Source: an uncultured Nitrospira sp.
GTDB taxonomy: Bacteria > Nitrospirota > Nitrospiria > Nitrospirales > Nitrospiraceae
Length of the DNA stretch: 64,000 bases
Direction of reading: 5' to 3'
Assembly (NCBI GenBank): GCA_902500775.1
Contig: CABVRZ010000022.1
Span: 1 to 64,000, forward strand
Below, one piece after another: positions 26,232 to 35,101 of the stretch. The notes under the pieces were generated by a model that searched no databases, was not told where the DNA came from, and saw only the letters and a list, made by a program, of their open reading frames with translations. Every line of letters starts with the position of its first letter. The stretch's first letter is position 1. Position numbers and translations under genes: made by a program.

Positions 26232-27709
26232 CTCGACCGCGCACAGTCGTCATTGTGGGTGGTGGTATTTCCGGGCTTGCCACGGCCTTTGCGCTGATGG
26301 AGCAAGCTGGAAAGGCCGGCCTTTCTCTTCGCTGCATCCTGCTCGAATCTGATGCCTCATGGGGAGGAAAGATCGTCACACATCGGGTCGGAGAGATTGT
26401 GACCGAGGCCGGCCCGGATTCATTTCTTTCTCAAAAGCAGGCGGGCCTCGACCTCTGCTTGAAGCTTGGTCTTGCCGATCAGCTTATCAATACCAACGAG
26501 ACGGCGAAGCGGGCGAGCGTTCTGTACGGGGGACGACTCCATGATTTACCGGAAGGGTTACTCTCGTTTGTTCCAAGGCAACTCGGGCCGTTTCTTCAGA
26601 GCAGACTACTCAGTTGGTCGGGCTTGGCGCGGATGGGACTTGAATTTGCCGTCCCTCCTGGTTCACCAAGGGATGACGAGTCGTTGGCCGGATTTCTCCG
26701 TCGACGGTTTGGAGTACAAGCATTTGAGCGGGTGTTAGAGCCGCTGATGGCAGGCATCTATGCCGGAGATGCTGAGCAGATGAGCCTGCGTGCGACGTTT
26801 CCACGGTTCTTCGAGCTTGAGCAACAGCATGGCAGCATCATTCGCGGCATGATGGCGGCCAAGAAATCCGCCGCATCAGCTGCGTTCTCTCACCCACGGC
26901 CGACGATGTTCGTCAGCCTCAAGAATGGCCTCAGTGAGCTGGTAACAGCGCTCACAAGGCGGTTGATCCAGCAAGGCGTTGAGCTCCGTGTGGGAGCTCG
27001 GGTCGACGCGCTCAGAGTGAGATCGCACGAAGTGGGCCGTTGGATGTATGACCTTATTTTGCAAGATGGATCCGCACTGTCCGCCGAAAGCGTAGTCTTG
27101 GCCACACCAGCCTATGTGTCGGCCGAGTTATTGCGTCCGTTGACGCCCATCGCCGGTGGATTGCTGGATCTGATTCCCTATGCCTCGACCGCCACGATCG
27201 CCATGGCGTTTCCACGGATACAGACGAGTGCCATCGAAGGATTTGGATTTATTATCCCGAGAGCTGAGCAGCGGCATCTCATCGCCGCCACGTGGACCTC
27301 GCTCAAGTGGCCCCATCGCGCACCATCAGACCAGTTACTGGCGCGCTGTTATCTGGGTGGTGTCGGGCGAGAAGATATTCTCCAACGAGAGGATCAGGCA
27401 CTGGTCGCGATAGTCAGAGCAGAGCTGGCCAGTATCTGCGGCATCAGAGCGGAGCCGAGTTATATTGAGGTGAATCGATGGTGGAAGGCCATGCCGCAAT
27501 ATACGATTGGCCATCTGGGTCGATTAGAACAACTTGATGCGGCCGTGAGCCGTTATCCTGGACTCATCCTGACCGGGGCTGCCTATCGGGGAGTTGGCAT
27601 TCCAGACTGCATCCGTGATGGCGCACTGGCAGCCAAACGAGTCGTGCAAGATTTGTCGGGAGAAACCGGACATGCGCGTCACGCTCGCGTGGGAACGGGA
27701 TCCGCCTGA
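26228..27709 (+). CDS. hemG: Protoporphyrinogen/coproporphyrinogen oxidase, HemY/HemG family
   Basis: 493-residue FAD amine-oxidase fold enzyme oxidising a porphyrinogen. FAD loop VVIVGGGISGLATAFALME begins at residue 4; EAGPDSFLSQK and GAYRGVGIPDCIRDG are typical HemY motifs. Starts GTG overlapping hemH stop (GTGA). In Gram-positives the same family feeds coproheme synthesis; in this organism the hemE/hemH context fits either pathway. Confidence 0.9.
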   Translation: MTRPRTVVIVGGGISGLATAFALMEQAGKAGLSLRCILLESDASWGGKIVTHRVGEIVTEAGPDSFLSQKQAGLDLCLKLGLADQLINTNETAKRASVLYGGRLHDLPEGLLSFVPRQLGPFLQSRLLSWSGLARMGLEFAVPPGSPRDDESLAGFLRRRFGVQAFERVLEPLMAGIYAGDAEQMSLRATFPRFFELEQQHGSIIRGMMAAKKSAASAAFSHPRPTMFVSLKNGLSELVTALTRRLIQQGVELRVGARVDALRVRSHEVGRWMYDLILQDGSALSAESVVLATPAYVSAELLRPLTPIAGGLLDLIPYASTATIAMAFPRIQTSAIEGFGFIIPRAEQRHLIAATWTSLKWPHRAPSDQLLARCYLGGVGREDILQREDQALVAIVRAELASICGIRAEPSYIEVNRWWKAMPQYTIGHLGRLEQLDAAVSRYPGLILTGAAYRGVGIPDCIRDGALAAKRVVQDLSGETGHARHARVGTGSA

Positions 27710-27727
27710 TTCTCCTCTGGTTTCAAT

Positions 27728-28522
27728 TTATGGAAGAACAATGGTTTGTTCGGGATAGCCCAAGTCTTTGAGCATCGGTTCCAGAAGATCCATCATCGGG
27801 GGCGGACCACAGAGAAAAATGCAGGTGTCGGGGGTCGGAGCAGGAAGATAGTGCCGCAGAACTTCCGGCGTGATACGGCCTCTGCCTCCAGACCATCCGG
27901 CAGGTGGTTGTTCCAGTACGTAGTGGCAGTGAAAGTTCGAATGGTCGCGGACATTGTGGTCCCACTCCTGCCGAAAAATGATGTCCGCTTCTGTTTTGTT
28001 GGCGAAGATCAGGAAGAGTTCCGCAGTGATGTGATTGGCCAGAATCCAGCGAATGATGGAGATCATCGGCGTGATCCCGGTGCCTCCTGCCACGAATCCT
28101 ACCTGGGTTGCCCTGCCGTCGACCCAATGTCCGCCGGTATTCGGCCCGCTCATCAGAATCGCCTCTCCGATCGATTGATCGTGCAGATACTTTGAGACAG
28201 ATCCCGTCTCATACCGCTTGACCGTGAGCTCGAAGAACCCTGTTGTGCCGGGTAACGACGAAGGGGTATAGGCCCGTTTGACGGCTTTGCCGTTGATCGT
28301 GGCATGGACGTACAGAAAGTCACCGGGCAACATATCCAATGTGGCATCGGTCGGAAGCTCGAAACGAAAGGTCTTCGTGTCGTGGGTATTCGGCTCAATG
28401 GCAATCAGTTTGTATGGACTCGGTGTCTTGGTCTTGATGCGGGTGGTGGCTTCCATGATTGAGAACGTATGATACGAGGTCGCATGGAGAGGTGCAAGAG
28501 AACTCTTTTGACTACTCCCCAT
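27728..28522 (-). CDS. FAD/NAD-binding ferredoxin reductase-like oxidoreductase
   Basis: 264 residues. FAD domain has RAYTPSS, the NAD domain GGTGITPM and the closing CGPPPMMD: cytochrome b5 reductase/ferredoxin-NADP reductase superfamily, no iron-sulfur domain. Start at 28522 chosen for an AGAGG site 5 nt upstream; the ATG at 28456 (MEATTRIK) is the alternative and would drop a 22-residue leader. Divergently transcribed from the sigma-54 activator gene with only 46 bases between. Partner electron acceptor unknown. Confidence 0.8.
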   Translation of the reverse strand: MGSSQKSSLAPLHATSYHTFSIMEATTRIKTKTPSPYKLIAIEPNTHDTKTFRFELPTDATLDMLPGDFLYVHATINGKAVKRAYTPSSLPGTTGFFELTVKRYETGSVSKYLHDQSIGEAILMSGPNTGGHWVDGRATQVGFVAGGTGITPMISIIRWILANHITAELFLIFANKTEADIIFRQEWDHNVRDHSNFHCHYVLEQPPAGWSGGRGRITPEVLRHYLPAPTPDTCIFLCGPPPMMDLLEPMLKDLGYPEQTIVLP

Positions 28523-28531
28523 CCGTGCCTC

Positions 28532-28560
28532 TTGAATCTGCCTTGCCCCTCACCCATACT
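28532..28560 (+). promoter_or_regulatory. Promoter predicting a leaderless transcript of the sigma-54 activator gene
   Basis: -35 TTGAAT (28532-28537), 17-nt spacer, -10 CATACT (28555-28560), ATG 8 nt later at 28569, no ribosome binding site. The -35 box overlaps the divergent FNR start region. Confidence 0.5.
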
Positions 28561-28568
28561 TTCATCTC

Positions 28569-30512
28569 ATGACCTCTCACTTATTCAAGCCTTCCGCACC
28601 ACTTCAGAACCTTGAAATCGACACCGCGCTTCATGCGATTCTCCGTGGCACCGCGACTGAGACGGGACAGGGCTTCTTTGCCGCGCTCGTTCAAAATCTC
28701 GCCAAGGCCCTCGGGACACATGGTGCGTGGGTCACGGAGTATCTTCCCGAAACACGTCGATTGCGGGCGCTCGCTTTCTGGATGGACGGTCAGTGGATTA
28801 CGAATTATGAGATGGATCTTGCCGGAACTCCCTGCGAACGCGTGATCGATACTGCGAAGCTGGTGCATTTTCCCGATCGTCTCCTGGATATCTTTCCTCA
28901 GGAGGAGGGATTAAGGGCCGCGGGGGTTGTCAGTTATATGGGCGTCCCCCTGCAAGATACGGATGGACAGGTTCTCGGTCATATGGCTGTCATCGATCGA
29001 CATTCGACTCCCGAAGAACCTCGTATCCATTCGATATTTCAGATCTTTGCGGCACGGGCCGCGGCGGAATTACAACGATTGCGCGCTGAAGCTCAGGTGC
29101 GCGAGCGTGAGGAGAAAGTCAGTCGGCTTCTCAGCAATGCGATGGATGCGATCATCGAGCTGGATCACCAGTTCCACATCACACGCGTGAACCCTGCGAC
29201 CGAAAAGACATTTCGCTGTCATGCGGAACAGATGCTCGGGCAGGACTTTCGATATTTTGTGTGTCCTGAAGATGCCGACCGGCTGATCGCGCTGACTGAA
29301 GAATTGGACAGACGTCCAGAGGGACAGCGATCACTGTGGATTTCCGGAGGGCTCACGGCTCGTTACCCTGAAGGCCACTCATTTCCTGCCGAGGCAACGT
29401 TGTCTCGTTTTGAGTTGCATCGGCAAACATTCACAACTCTGATTCTTCGCAATATCAATGATCGGGTGAAGGCAGAGGAAAAGATCCAGTCGTTGACAGC
29501 TGAAACGGAACTGTTGCGAGAGGAATTACAGGTGCTCCATCAGGACGGTGCCTTGCTCGGTGAGAGTCCGGCGTTGCAACGGGTGCTTCAGGATATTGCA
29601 CAAGTTGCGAAGACCGATGCGACGGTGCTGATCACCGGAGAAACGGGCACCGGCAAGGAACTTGTGGCTCGCGCCGTCCATGCGGCCAGCACTCGACGGG
29701 AACAGCCGTTGGTTACTATCAATTGTGCTGCGATCCCAGCGACACTCATCGAAAGCGAGCTGTTCGGCCATGAAGCAGGTGCTTTTACCGGAGCAACCAA
29801 GAAACGCGAAGGTCGATTTTCTCTTGCCGATAACGGGACTATTTTTCTCGACGAAATCGGCGAATTGCCGCTTGAATTACAGGTGAAATTGCTCCGTGTG
29901 CTGCAAGAAGGCGAGTTTGACCCGATCGGCAGTTCGAAGACCAGGAACGTGAACGTGCGGGTTCTGGCAGCGACCAATCGAGATCTTGCCGCGGCAATCA
30001 CGCAGGACACGTTCCGCGAGGACCTCTACTACCGGTTGAATGTGTTTCCGATCCGGCTGCCGCCGCTACGCGAACGTGGCGACGATGTGGTGCGTCTTGC
30101 CTCCGCCTTTGCTCAACGGTTTGCCGCGAAGATGAGACGGACACTTGCGTCTTTGACTGCCGATGATGCTCGTCGACTGCAAGCCTATCAGTGGCCGGGG
30201 AACGTTCGAGAGCTTCAAAACGTGATTGAACGGGCCGTGATCACGGCAGAGGCCGGCAAACTGAACTTCGATCGAGCCTTGCCGGAGATGCCTTCGGTGT
30301 ACCGGTTTTCAGCGATTGGAACCCCTGCTGTTCCGGGCACCATTCTTTCGGCAAAGGAACTCGAAGAACTGGAACGGACCAACATGATGAGAGCCCTTGA
30401 GACCGCACAGTGGAAAGTATCCGGTGAACAGGGTGCGGCGTCATTACTCGGACTCAACGCATCAACGCTTTCGTCTCGCATGAAAGTGTTGAAGATTCAG
30501 AAACCCCGCTGA
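28569..30512 (+). CDS. Sigma-54-dependent transcriptional activator with GAF and PAS sensors
   Basis: 647-residue enhancer-binding protein. Order: GAF domain (about 30-175), PAS domain (about 195-305), a short coiled linker (to about 330), AAA+ domain with Walker A GETGTGKE (about 357) and sigma-54 contact loop GAFTGA (about 404), Walker B FLDEIG, and a Fis-type helix-turn-helix at the C-terminus (about 605-645). The activator has no receiver domain, so it responds to a small molecule or redox cue through GAF/PAS. A -24/-12 promoter and a palindromic upstream element follow directly, so the SnoaL-MBL-methyltransferase operon is its probable target. Confidence 0.92.
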   Translation: MTSHLFKPSAPLQNLEIDTALHAILRGTATETGQGFFAALVQNLAKALGTHGAWVTEYLPETRRLRALAFWMDGQWITNYEMDLAGTPCERVIDTAKLVHFPDRLLDIFPQEEGLRAAGVVSYMGVPLQDTDGQVLGHMAVIDRHSTPEEPRIHSIFQIFAARAAAELQRLRAEAQVREREEKVSRLLSNAMDAIIELDHQFHITRVNPATEKTFRCHAEQMLGQDFRYFVCPEDADRLIALTEELDRRPEGQRSLWISGGLTARYPEGHSFPAEATLSRFELHRQTFTTLILRNINDRVKAEEKIQSLTAETELLREELQVLHQDGALLGESPALQRVLQDIAQVAKTDATVLITGETGTGKELVARAVHAASTRREQPLVTINCAAIPATLIESELFGHEAGAFTGATKKREGRFSLADNGTIFLDEIGELPLELQVKLLRVLQEGEFDPIGSSKTRNVNVRVLAATNRDLAAAITQDTFREDLYYRLNVFPIRLPPLRERGDDVVRLASAFAQRFAAKMRRTLASLTADDARRLQAYQWPGNVRELQNVIERAVITAEAGKLNFDRALPEMPSVYRFSAIGTPAVPGTILSAKELEELERTNMMRALETAQWKVSGEQGAASLLGLNASTLSSRMKVLKIQKPR

Positions 30513-30579
30513 ACCAGCTGGTTGGTTCTCTCTGGTACTTCGCGCAGTTGATCTGGGTTTACGATATCTTACAAATCCT

Positions 30580-30614
30580 CTCACGAGATTTCACGAGTCG
30601 TGAGATTTCGTGAG
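30580..30614. promoter_or_regulatory. Palindromic upstream activating sequence with four half-sites
   Basis: Half-site TCACGA at 30581-30586 and 30591-30596, then its inverse TCGTGA at 30598-30603 and 30608-30613. Copies on each arm are 10 bp apart, one helical turn, and the whole is symmetric around base 30597. It lies about 107 bp before the expected start site of the downstream sigma-54 promoter, the position expected for an enhancer-binding protein. Confidence 0.7.
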
Positions 30615-30677
30615 TCGCTCAGCTTTTCTTTCCGTTACAACCTACTGATATTCCGTCAATCGGTAGTGCTTCCACTC

Positions 30678-30693
30678 TGGCATCAATGCTGCT
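30678..30693 (+). promoter_or_regulatory. Sigma-54 (-24/-12) promoter
   Basis: TGGCATC-AATG-CTGCT at 30678-30693: GG at 30679-30680 and GC at 30691-30692, which is the canonical spacing of the consensus TGGCAYR-N4-TTGCW. Start site expected near 30704, 39 nt before the ATG at 30743. Together with the palindrome upstream and the activator gene next door this is a well-supported call. Confidence 0.75.
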
Positions 30694-30742
30694 GTGTCAT
30701 CGAGTACAACCCTAGAGCAAGGCAGTAGATGAGGAGGACACG

Positions 30743-31153
30743 ATGACACAAGACCGAATGTCTCAGCTTCGTGACTTTGCGATTCGATACACAGCCGCGT
30801 GGTGCAGCCGGGATGCGGCCAGCGTCTCAACATTCTTTGCACCGAGTGGTTCGCTTACGATTAACGGCGGCATTCCGTCGGTAGGTCCAAGCGCCATTAT
30901 GAAGGCCGCGCAGGGGTTCATGACCGCCTTTCCTGATCTCAATATTGAGATGGATGATCTGGTCGAGAAGCAGGGCAGGATACTCTATCAATGGACCCTT
31001 GAAGGTACGCACCGTGAAACCGGCGGGCGCGTGCGCATCAGTGGATTCGAATCGTGGCGTATCGGGGCAGACGGCTTAATCGACGAATCACTTGGGAACT
31101 TCGACGCGACGGATTTTGAGCGCCAGATCACGCAGGGGAGACTCACATCATGA
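30743..31153 (+). CDS. SnoaL-like/ester cyclase NTF2-fold protein
   Basis: 136-residue NTF2-like polyketide-cyclase/SnoaL family protein, small alpha+beta barrel. Motifs: IRYTAAWCSRDAASVSTFFAPSG at the N-terminus and GFESWRIGADGLIDES at the C-terminus. GAGGAGG lies 5 nt before the ATG. First gene of an operon whose second gene overlaps by ATGA. Enzymatic activity in this family ranges from cyclases and isomerases to ligand binding; the substrate is not evident. Confidence 0.78.
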   Translation: MTQDRMSQLRDFAIRYTAAWCSRDAASVSTFFAPSGSLTINGGIPSVGPSAIMKAAQGFMTAFPDLNIEMDDLVEKQGRILYQWTLEGTHRETGGRVRISGFESWRIGADGLIDESLGNFDATDFERQITQGRLTS

Positions 31154-31923
31154 AACTCACTCAGATCCGTAATGCCACGCTCAAAGTCGAATATGCCGGG
31201 AAGAAATTCCTGATCGACCCGATGTTGTCGGATAAAGGGGGCTTTCCTGGTTTCCCAGGCACGCCCAATAGTCACGTCGCGAATCCCACAGTCGATCTCC
31301 CCTTGCCCATGAGCGAGATTCTTGCGGTCGATGCCGTGATCGTTACCCATACCCATCAGGATCACTGGGATGACGCTGCCAAATCGGCTATTCCCAAAGA
31401 CATGACGATCTTCACTCAGAATAGTCGAGATCAGTGGGATCTGCAGATGTCATGGTTCCGCAACACGCGGGCGCTTGAGGAGCGGAACGAATTTGATGGC
31501 ATCACCCTGATCAAGACTCCTGGCCAACATGGTCGAGGTGAGATTCTGGAAGGACTCATGGGAGATATTCTGGGAGATGTGTGCGGCATCGTGTTCCAAC
31601 ATCCGAGTGAGAAAACGCTGTATCTCGCCGGTGACACGGTGTGGTTTAAGGGCGTTGAGCAGACGCTTGAACAGTACAAACCGGATGTGATTATTCTCAA
31701 TAGCGGCGACGCCAGAGTGCTTCCGAATGAATCGATCATTATGGGGAAGGAGGATCTCTACGAAGTGTATAAAGCTGCTCCCTTGGCAACCATCATCTCG
31801 AGTCACATGGAGGCAGTCAACCATGCCACGCTGTCGCGAAAGGATCTGCGAGCTTTTCTCTTCAAACAGGAAATGATCTCGCGTGTGCTGGTTCCTGAGG
31901 ACGGCGAGTCTTACAGCTTTTGA
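31150..31923 (+). CDS. Metallo-beta-lactamase-fold hydrolase
   Basis: 257-residue MBL-fold protein. Metal motif HTHQDHWDD (HxHxDH) and later GDTVW, and His in SSHMEAVNH. The family is broad (UlaG, lactonase, phosphodiesterase-like). Second gene of the operon, ATGA overlap with the first. The tail of the gene ends just before a GTG-started methyltransferase gene. Substrate unknown. Confidence 0.85.
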   Translation: MKLTQIRNATLKVEYAGKKFLIDPMLSDKGGFPGFPGTPNSHVANPTVDLPLPMSEILAVDAVIVTHTHQDHWDDAAKSAIPKDMTIFTQNSRDQWDLQMSWFRNTRALEERNEFDGITLIKTPGQHGRGEILEGLMGDILGDVCGIVFQHPSEKTLYLAGDTVWFKGVEQTLEQYKPDVIILNSGDARVLPNESIIMGKEDLYEVYKAAPLATIISSHMEAVNHATLSRKDLRAFLFKQEMISRVLVPEDGESYSF

Positions 31924-31934
31924 GAGGTTGCTCA

Positions 31935-32747
31935 GTGAATAATCCCATCGAACATGATTACGCTCCAGTCTGTGACCTGTATGACCAGCATCTCGGGCCG
32001 GTTTTATTTGAACCATATGCCATCGATCTTGCACGACGCGTGGCGAGCTGTACGGAAGGGCCTGTGCTGGAGATGGCCTGCGGTACCGGAATCGTCACTC
32101 AACAGCTGCGCACCCATCTCAAGCCGTCTGTCTCGCTGACTGCAACCGACATCAATCCAGGCATGCTGGACTATGCACGCAGGAAACTGAACGGTGTGTC
32201 AGGAATTGACTGGCGCCAGGCAGACATCGCGGATCTTCCCTTTCCGGATGGGGCCTTTCAGGCCGCCGTCTGTCAGTTCGGACTGATGTTCGTGCCGGAT
32301 AAAGATCGGGCGTTCCGAGCCATGCGGCGGGTGCTGACCGACGGCGGCCTGCTAGCACTGAGCCTGTGGGATCGGATGGAAACGAATCCGTGGGGTGTCA
32401 TCGTGCACGAGACGGTTGCGAAGTTCTTCCCTGATAACCCGCCACAGTTTTTCACAGCACCTTTTAACTCTGCGGATCATGACCGCTTGCAGAAATTGTT
32501 GAATGCCCATGGATTCGATCAGATCGATATCCAGACCGTTCCGATGGAGTGCCACAGCAGCTCGGCTAGGTCACTGGCCATCGGAATGATTGAAGGCGCT
32601 CCGATCCTCGCAGAAATTCAAGAACGTGGAGGGATTCCTGAGCCTATCGTCAAGGCAGTGGCAGCCGCCTATGCTCGACTCGGTGGAGACCGTCCGTTTC
32701 GTTCCACGATGCAAGCGATTGTGATCACAGCGCGGGCGAGAATGTGA
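31935..32747 (+). CDS. Class I SAM-dependent methyltransferase
   Basis: 270-residue methyltransferase with the SAM-binding motif VLEMACGTGIVT near residue 43 and ATDINPGML. The GTG start at 31935 is chosen because GAGAGG lies 8 nt upstream; a TTG in frame at 31920 is less likely. Third gene of the sigma-54-controlled operon, 11 bases after the MBL gene. Acceptor unknown; a small-molecule methyltransferase of the UbiE/methyltransferase-11 kind. Confidence 0.85.
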   Translation: MNNPIEHDYAPVCDLYDQHLGPVLFEPYAIDLARRVASCTEGPVLEMACGTGIVTQQLRTHLKPSVSLTATDINPGMLDYARRKLNGVSGIDWRQADIADLPFPDGAFQAAVCQFGLMFVPDKDRAFRAMRRVLTDGGLLALSLWDRMETNPWGVIVHETVAKFFPDNPPQFFTAPFNSADHDRLQKLLNAHGFDQIDIQTVPMECHSSSARSLAIGMIEGAPILAEIQERGGIPEPIVKAVAAAYARLGGDRPFRSTMQAIVITARARM

Positions 32748-32863
32748 CGGCTTGATACGAGGGAGTCTGGGTTTCCAGTTGAGAGACGACAGGGTCTGAA
32801 GGAATTGTACTGAGCCATACAGATTTCTCAATCTGTGCAATAGACCAGACTCGCACAGGAAAT

Positions 32864-32896
32864 TTCATGATCAGTTCATGTGATCTTCATGTTTTG
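32864..32896 (+). promoter_or_regulatory. Three 11-nt direct repeats upstream of the beta-propeller gene
   Basis: TTCATG occurs at 32864, 32875 and 32886, exactly 11 nt apart, in the style of tandem sites bound by OmpR/PhoB-type regulators. The sequence does not match the E. coli Pho-box consensus CTGTCAT. A -10-like TTTAAT at 32935-32940 and a GGAGG lie further down. Confidence 0.5.
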
Positions 32897-32957
32897 AGTT
32901 CTACAGTGGGCAGGGTCCCATTGTTCTGAAACTCTTTAATACGGTGCGGAGGTTCCA

Positions 32958-34010
32958 ATGAGTACACATGTGTTTCGTCTATCTCGCCTGATGGCACTCC
33001 TCCTACTTGCTCTCGCGCCTTCCATGACACATGCGATGTCCGGCATGGACATGCCCCACAGCGGACATGGGAAGGAGACGACCGCGCTCTCGAAAAATAT
33101 GGAAGGTCCCATCAATACATCCGACTCAGAAATGGAGCTGACCTACAGTGCCGATGGGAACACGGTCATCTTCGTCTCAGGACGTCAAGGGAGCATTCCC
33201 TCCCCAGGCGTTCCATACCACTTTGATATCTGGATGTCTCACAAAGTGAATAATGTGTGGCAAGCTCCGATTCACTTGGGACCGGGCATTGACCCGAAGG
33301 TAGGCCCGAATATTAATACCTCGGCCTGGGAGCTTGAACCGAGTCTGTCGGACGACGGCAACGTGATCTATTTCACGCGCTATCAGCCTGGCAACCTCTC
33401 GACGGGCGACCTCTATGTCACACAGAAAATCAACGGAGCTTGGCAACCGGCGAGAAACTGGAACGATGTGCCGGAACTTCCGCACCTCAATACCCCGACC
33501 GGTGAGGAACACTGCCCAATCATTGCGTCTGACAGCCTCATTTACTTTAACTATCAACAGCCCGGTGTCACGCAAGACAGCGACATCTGGAAGGTTGAGA
33601 AGAAAGATGGGGTCTGGCAGAAACCAGAGAGCCTGGGGCCACGCATCAATTCGCCCTATCGCGACCACATGCACTGGACCGGCCTGTCAAAGGACGGGAA
33701 GAGCCTCATCGTCACCAGTACGCGTCCGGACATGGGCTCGCGGGGAGGACATGATATGTGGATCGCCTACCAGAATCCAAAAGGCGAATGGCAGGAGCCC
33801 TTGAATCTCGGCGATACGATCAACACAGCCGGGGAAGACATGTGCTGGGCCTTTTCACCGGACGGCAAGAAAATGCATGGGAGCGGTGGGCCGCTCGGCA
33901 GCTACAATCATGACGTGATGTGGCTCAACAAAGACGATATCCCCTTGTTGAAGAATTTCGAGCCGATCGGGCCACCCCCAAACCTACTGAAGAGCGTTAA
34001 GGGGAAATAA
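32958..34010 (+). CDS. Exported PD40-type beta-propeller protein
   Basis: 350 residues: signal peptide to about residue 26 (ending MTHAMS), a Met/His-rich mature N-terminus MSGMDMPHSGHG like copper-handling proteins, then repeats of the form D-G-N-V-I-Y-F (PD40/WD40-like, TolB superfamily). Recurrent blocks are YSADGNTVIFVSGRQ, LSDDGNVIYFTRYQ, SDSLIYFNYQ, LSKDGKSLIVTSTR and FSPDGKKMHG. Ribosome site GGAGG. Probably a periplasmic propeller protein; function unknown. Its promoter region holds 11-nt direct repeats. Confidence 0.8.
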   Translation: MSTHVFRLSRLMALLLLALAPSMTHAMSGMDMPHSGHGKETTALSKNMEGPINTSDSEMELTYSADGNTVIFVSGRQGSIPSPGVPYHFDIWMSHKVNNVWQAPIHLGPGIDPKVGPNINTSAWELEPSLSDDGNVIYFTRYQPGNLSTGDLYVTQKINGAWQPARNWNDVPELPHLNTPTGEEHCPIIASDSLIYFNYQQPGVTQDSDIWKVEKKDGVWQKPESLGPRINSPYRDHMHWTGLSKDGKSLIVTSTRPDMGSRGGHDMWIAYQNPKGEWQEPLNLGDTINTAGEDMCWAFSPDGKKMHGSGGPLGSYNHDVMWLNKDDIPLLKNFEPIGPPPNLLKSVKGK

Positions 34011-34160
34011 AAGAAGAGTCAGTTTCTTAGATGGCGAACCGCTTCGTTCCGTAACTTTGACCGCCGTCGAGTCAGAGGTTGTGCCCATGCTGCAATGGGA
34101 ATATCGGGGAAACCTGGTCAAGAAACCATTGACGAGGGGGCTTCGGAGGGGAATACAACA

Positions 34161-34985
34161 ATGGATCAAAGTATGGACCAGCTTCTGACTCATACCGACG
34201 GTATGGGCCAAGACAACATGTTTTCCAAGGCTTGGTACAACGAATACTTCACCCGCGCTTACGAGAGTCCGACACATGGCCGTTTTTGCGAGGCGGTGTA
34301 TGGGCGGGATCTCTGCCAGCATGGCATGATGGATGTGGAAGAAATGGAGTTTCTGGCGTCGCTGTTGAAACCAGACGAGCAGGTCCTTGAAATCGGTTGC
34401 TCGAACGGCCGCATCACTGAATATCTGGCACAGGCAAGCGGCAGTTCGATCCTTGGGGTTGATTATTCAGACGTGGCCATTGCTCAAGCCCGCCGACGCA
34501 CGTTGTCGAAGGCCGACAGACTTGCCTTCCAGTGCGTGGATTTGGTCGCCGATGACATCCCAGGAGAGCGGTACGACACCATCGTTGCAGTGGATTGTAT
34601 CTATTTCATGGGAGACTACGGCACCACGATCAGCAAACTCCACGCGAAATTAAAACCGAGAGGTCGAATGATCGTGTCCGCGATTCAGGCAAAGGAGGAG
34701 GGGGACGCGGAAGATGTTCTGCAACCACGCCGTACTCGTCTGGCGCAGATCCTCACTACGTTATCGCTGACATATCAACCATACGACTTTACCGCGAACG
34801 TCCGTAACCATTGGATCAAGAACTATGACTATTCTCGATCGTTACATGCGGATTTTGCCGCCGAGGGAAACGCCTTTCTCGCCGATGCGCGCATAGCCGA
34901 AAACGGCTGGTTCAAAGATCACGCGGAAGGTGGAACACTGGTGCGGTTCATCTATGTAATCGATTCCAACTCCAAAAAATCATGA
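34161..34985 (+). CDS. SAM-dependent methyltransferase
   Basis: 274-residue class I methyltransferase. SAM motif VLEIGCSNGRIT near residue 75 and LGVDYSDVAIAQARRR follow standard spacing. N-terminal Met-rich segment (MDQSMDQLLTHTDGMGQDNMF). ATG 34161 has GGAGG about 10 nt upstream; a longer upstream start is unlikely. Independent from the sigma-54 operon; the intervening propeller gene separates them. Acceptor unknown. Confidence 0.82.
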   Translation: MDQSMDQLLTHTDGMGQDNMFSKAWYNEYFTRAYESPTHGRFCEAVYGRDLCQHGMMDVEEMEFLASLLKPDEQVLEIGCSNGRITEYLAQASGSSILGVDYSDVAIAQARRRTLSKADRLAFQCVDLVADDIPGERYDTIVAVDCIYFMGDYGTTISKLHAKLKPRGRMIVSAIQAKEEGDAEDVLQPRRTRLAQILTTLSLTYQPYDFTANVRNHWIKNYDYSRSLHADFAAEGNAFLADARIAENGWFKDHAEGGTLVRFIYVIDSNSKKS

Positions 34986-35101
34986 AGTCGGAGCTTATCC
35001 CTTCAACACAGGTAAGCCGAGAAGCGACTCGTGTGACGGCGTGAATATCACGTTGCACAGTGTCTCAGCACTTATTGTCATGAGTCGTGAAGCGCATCGC
35101 G

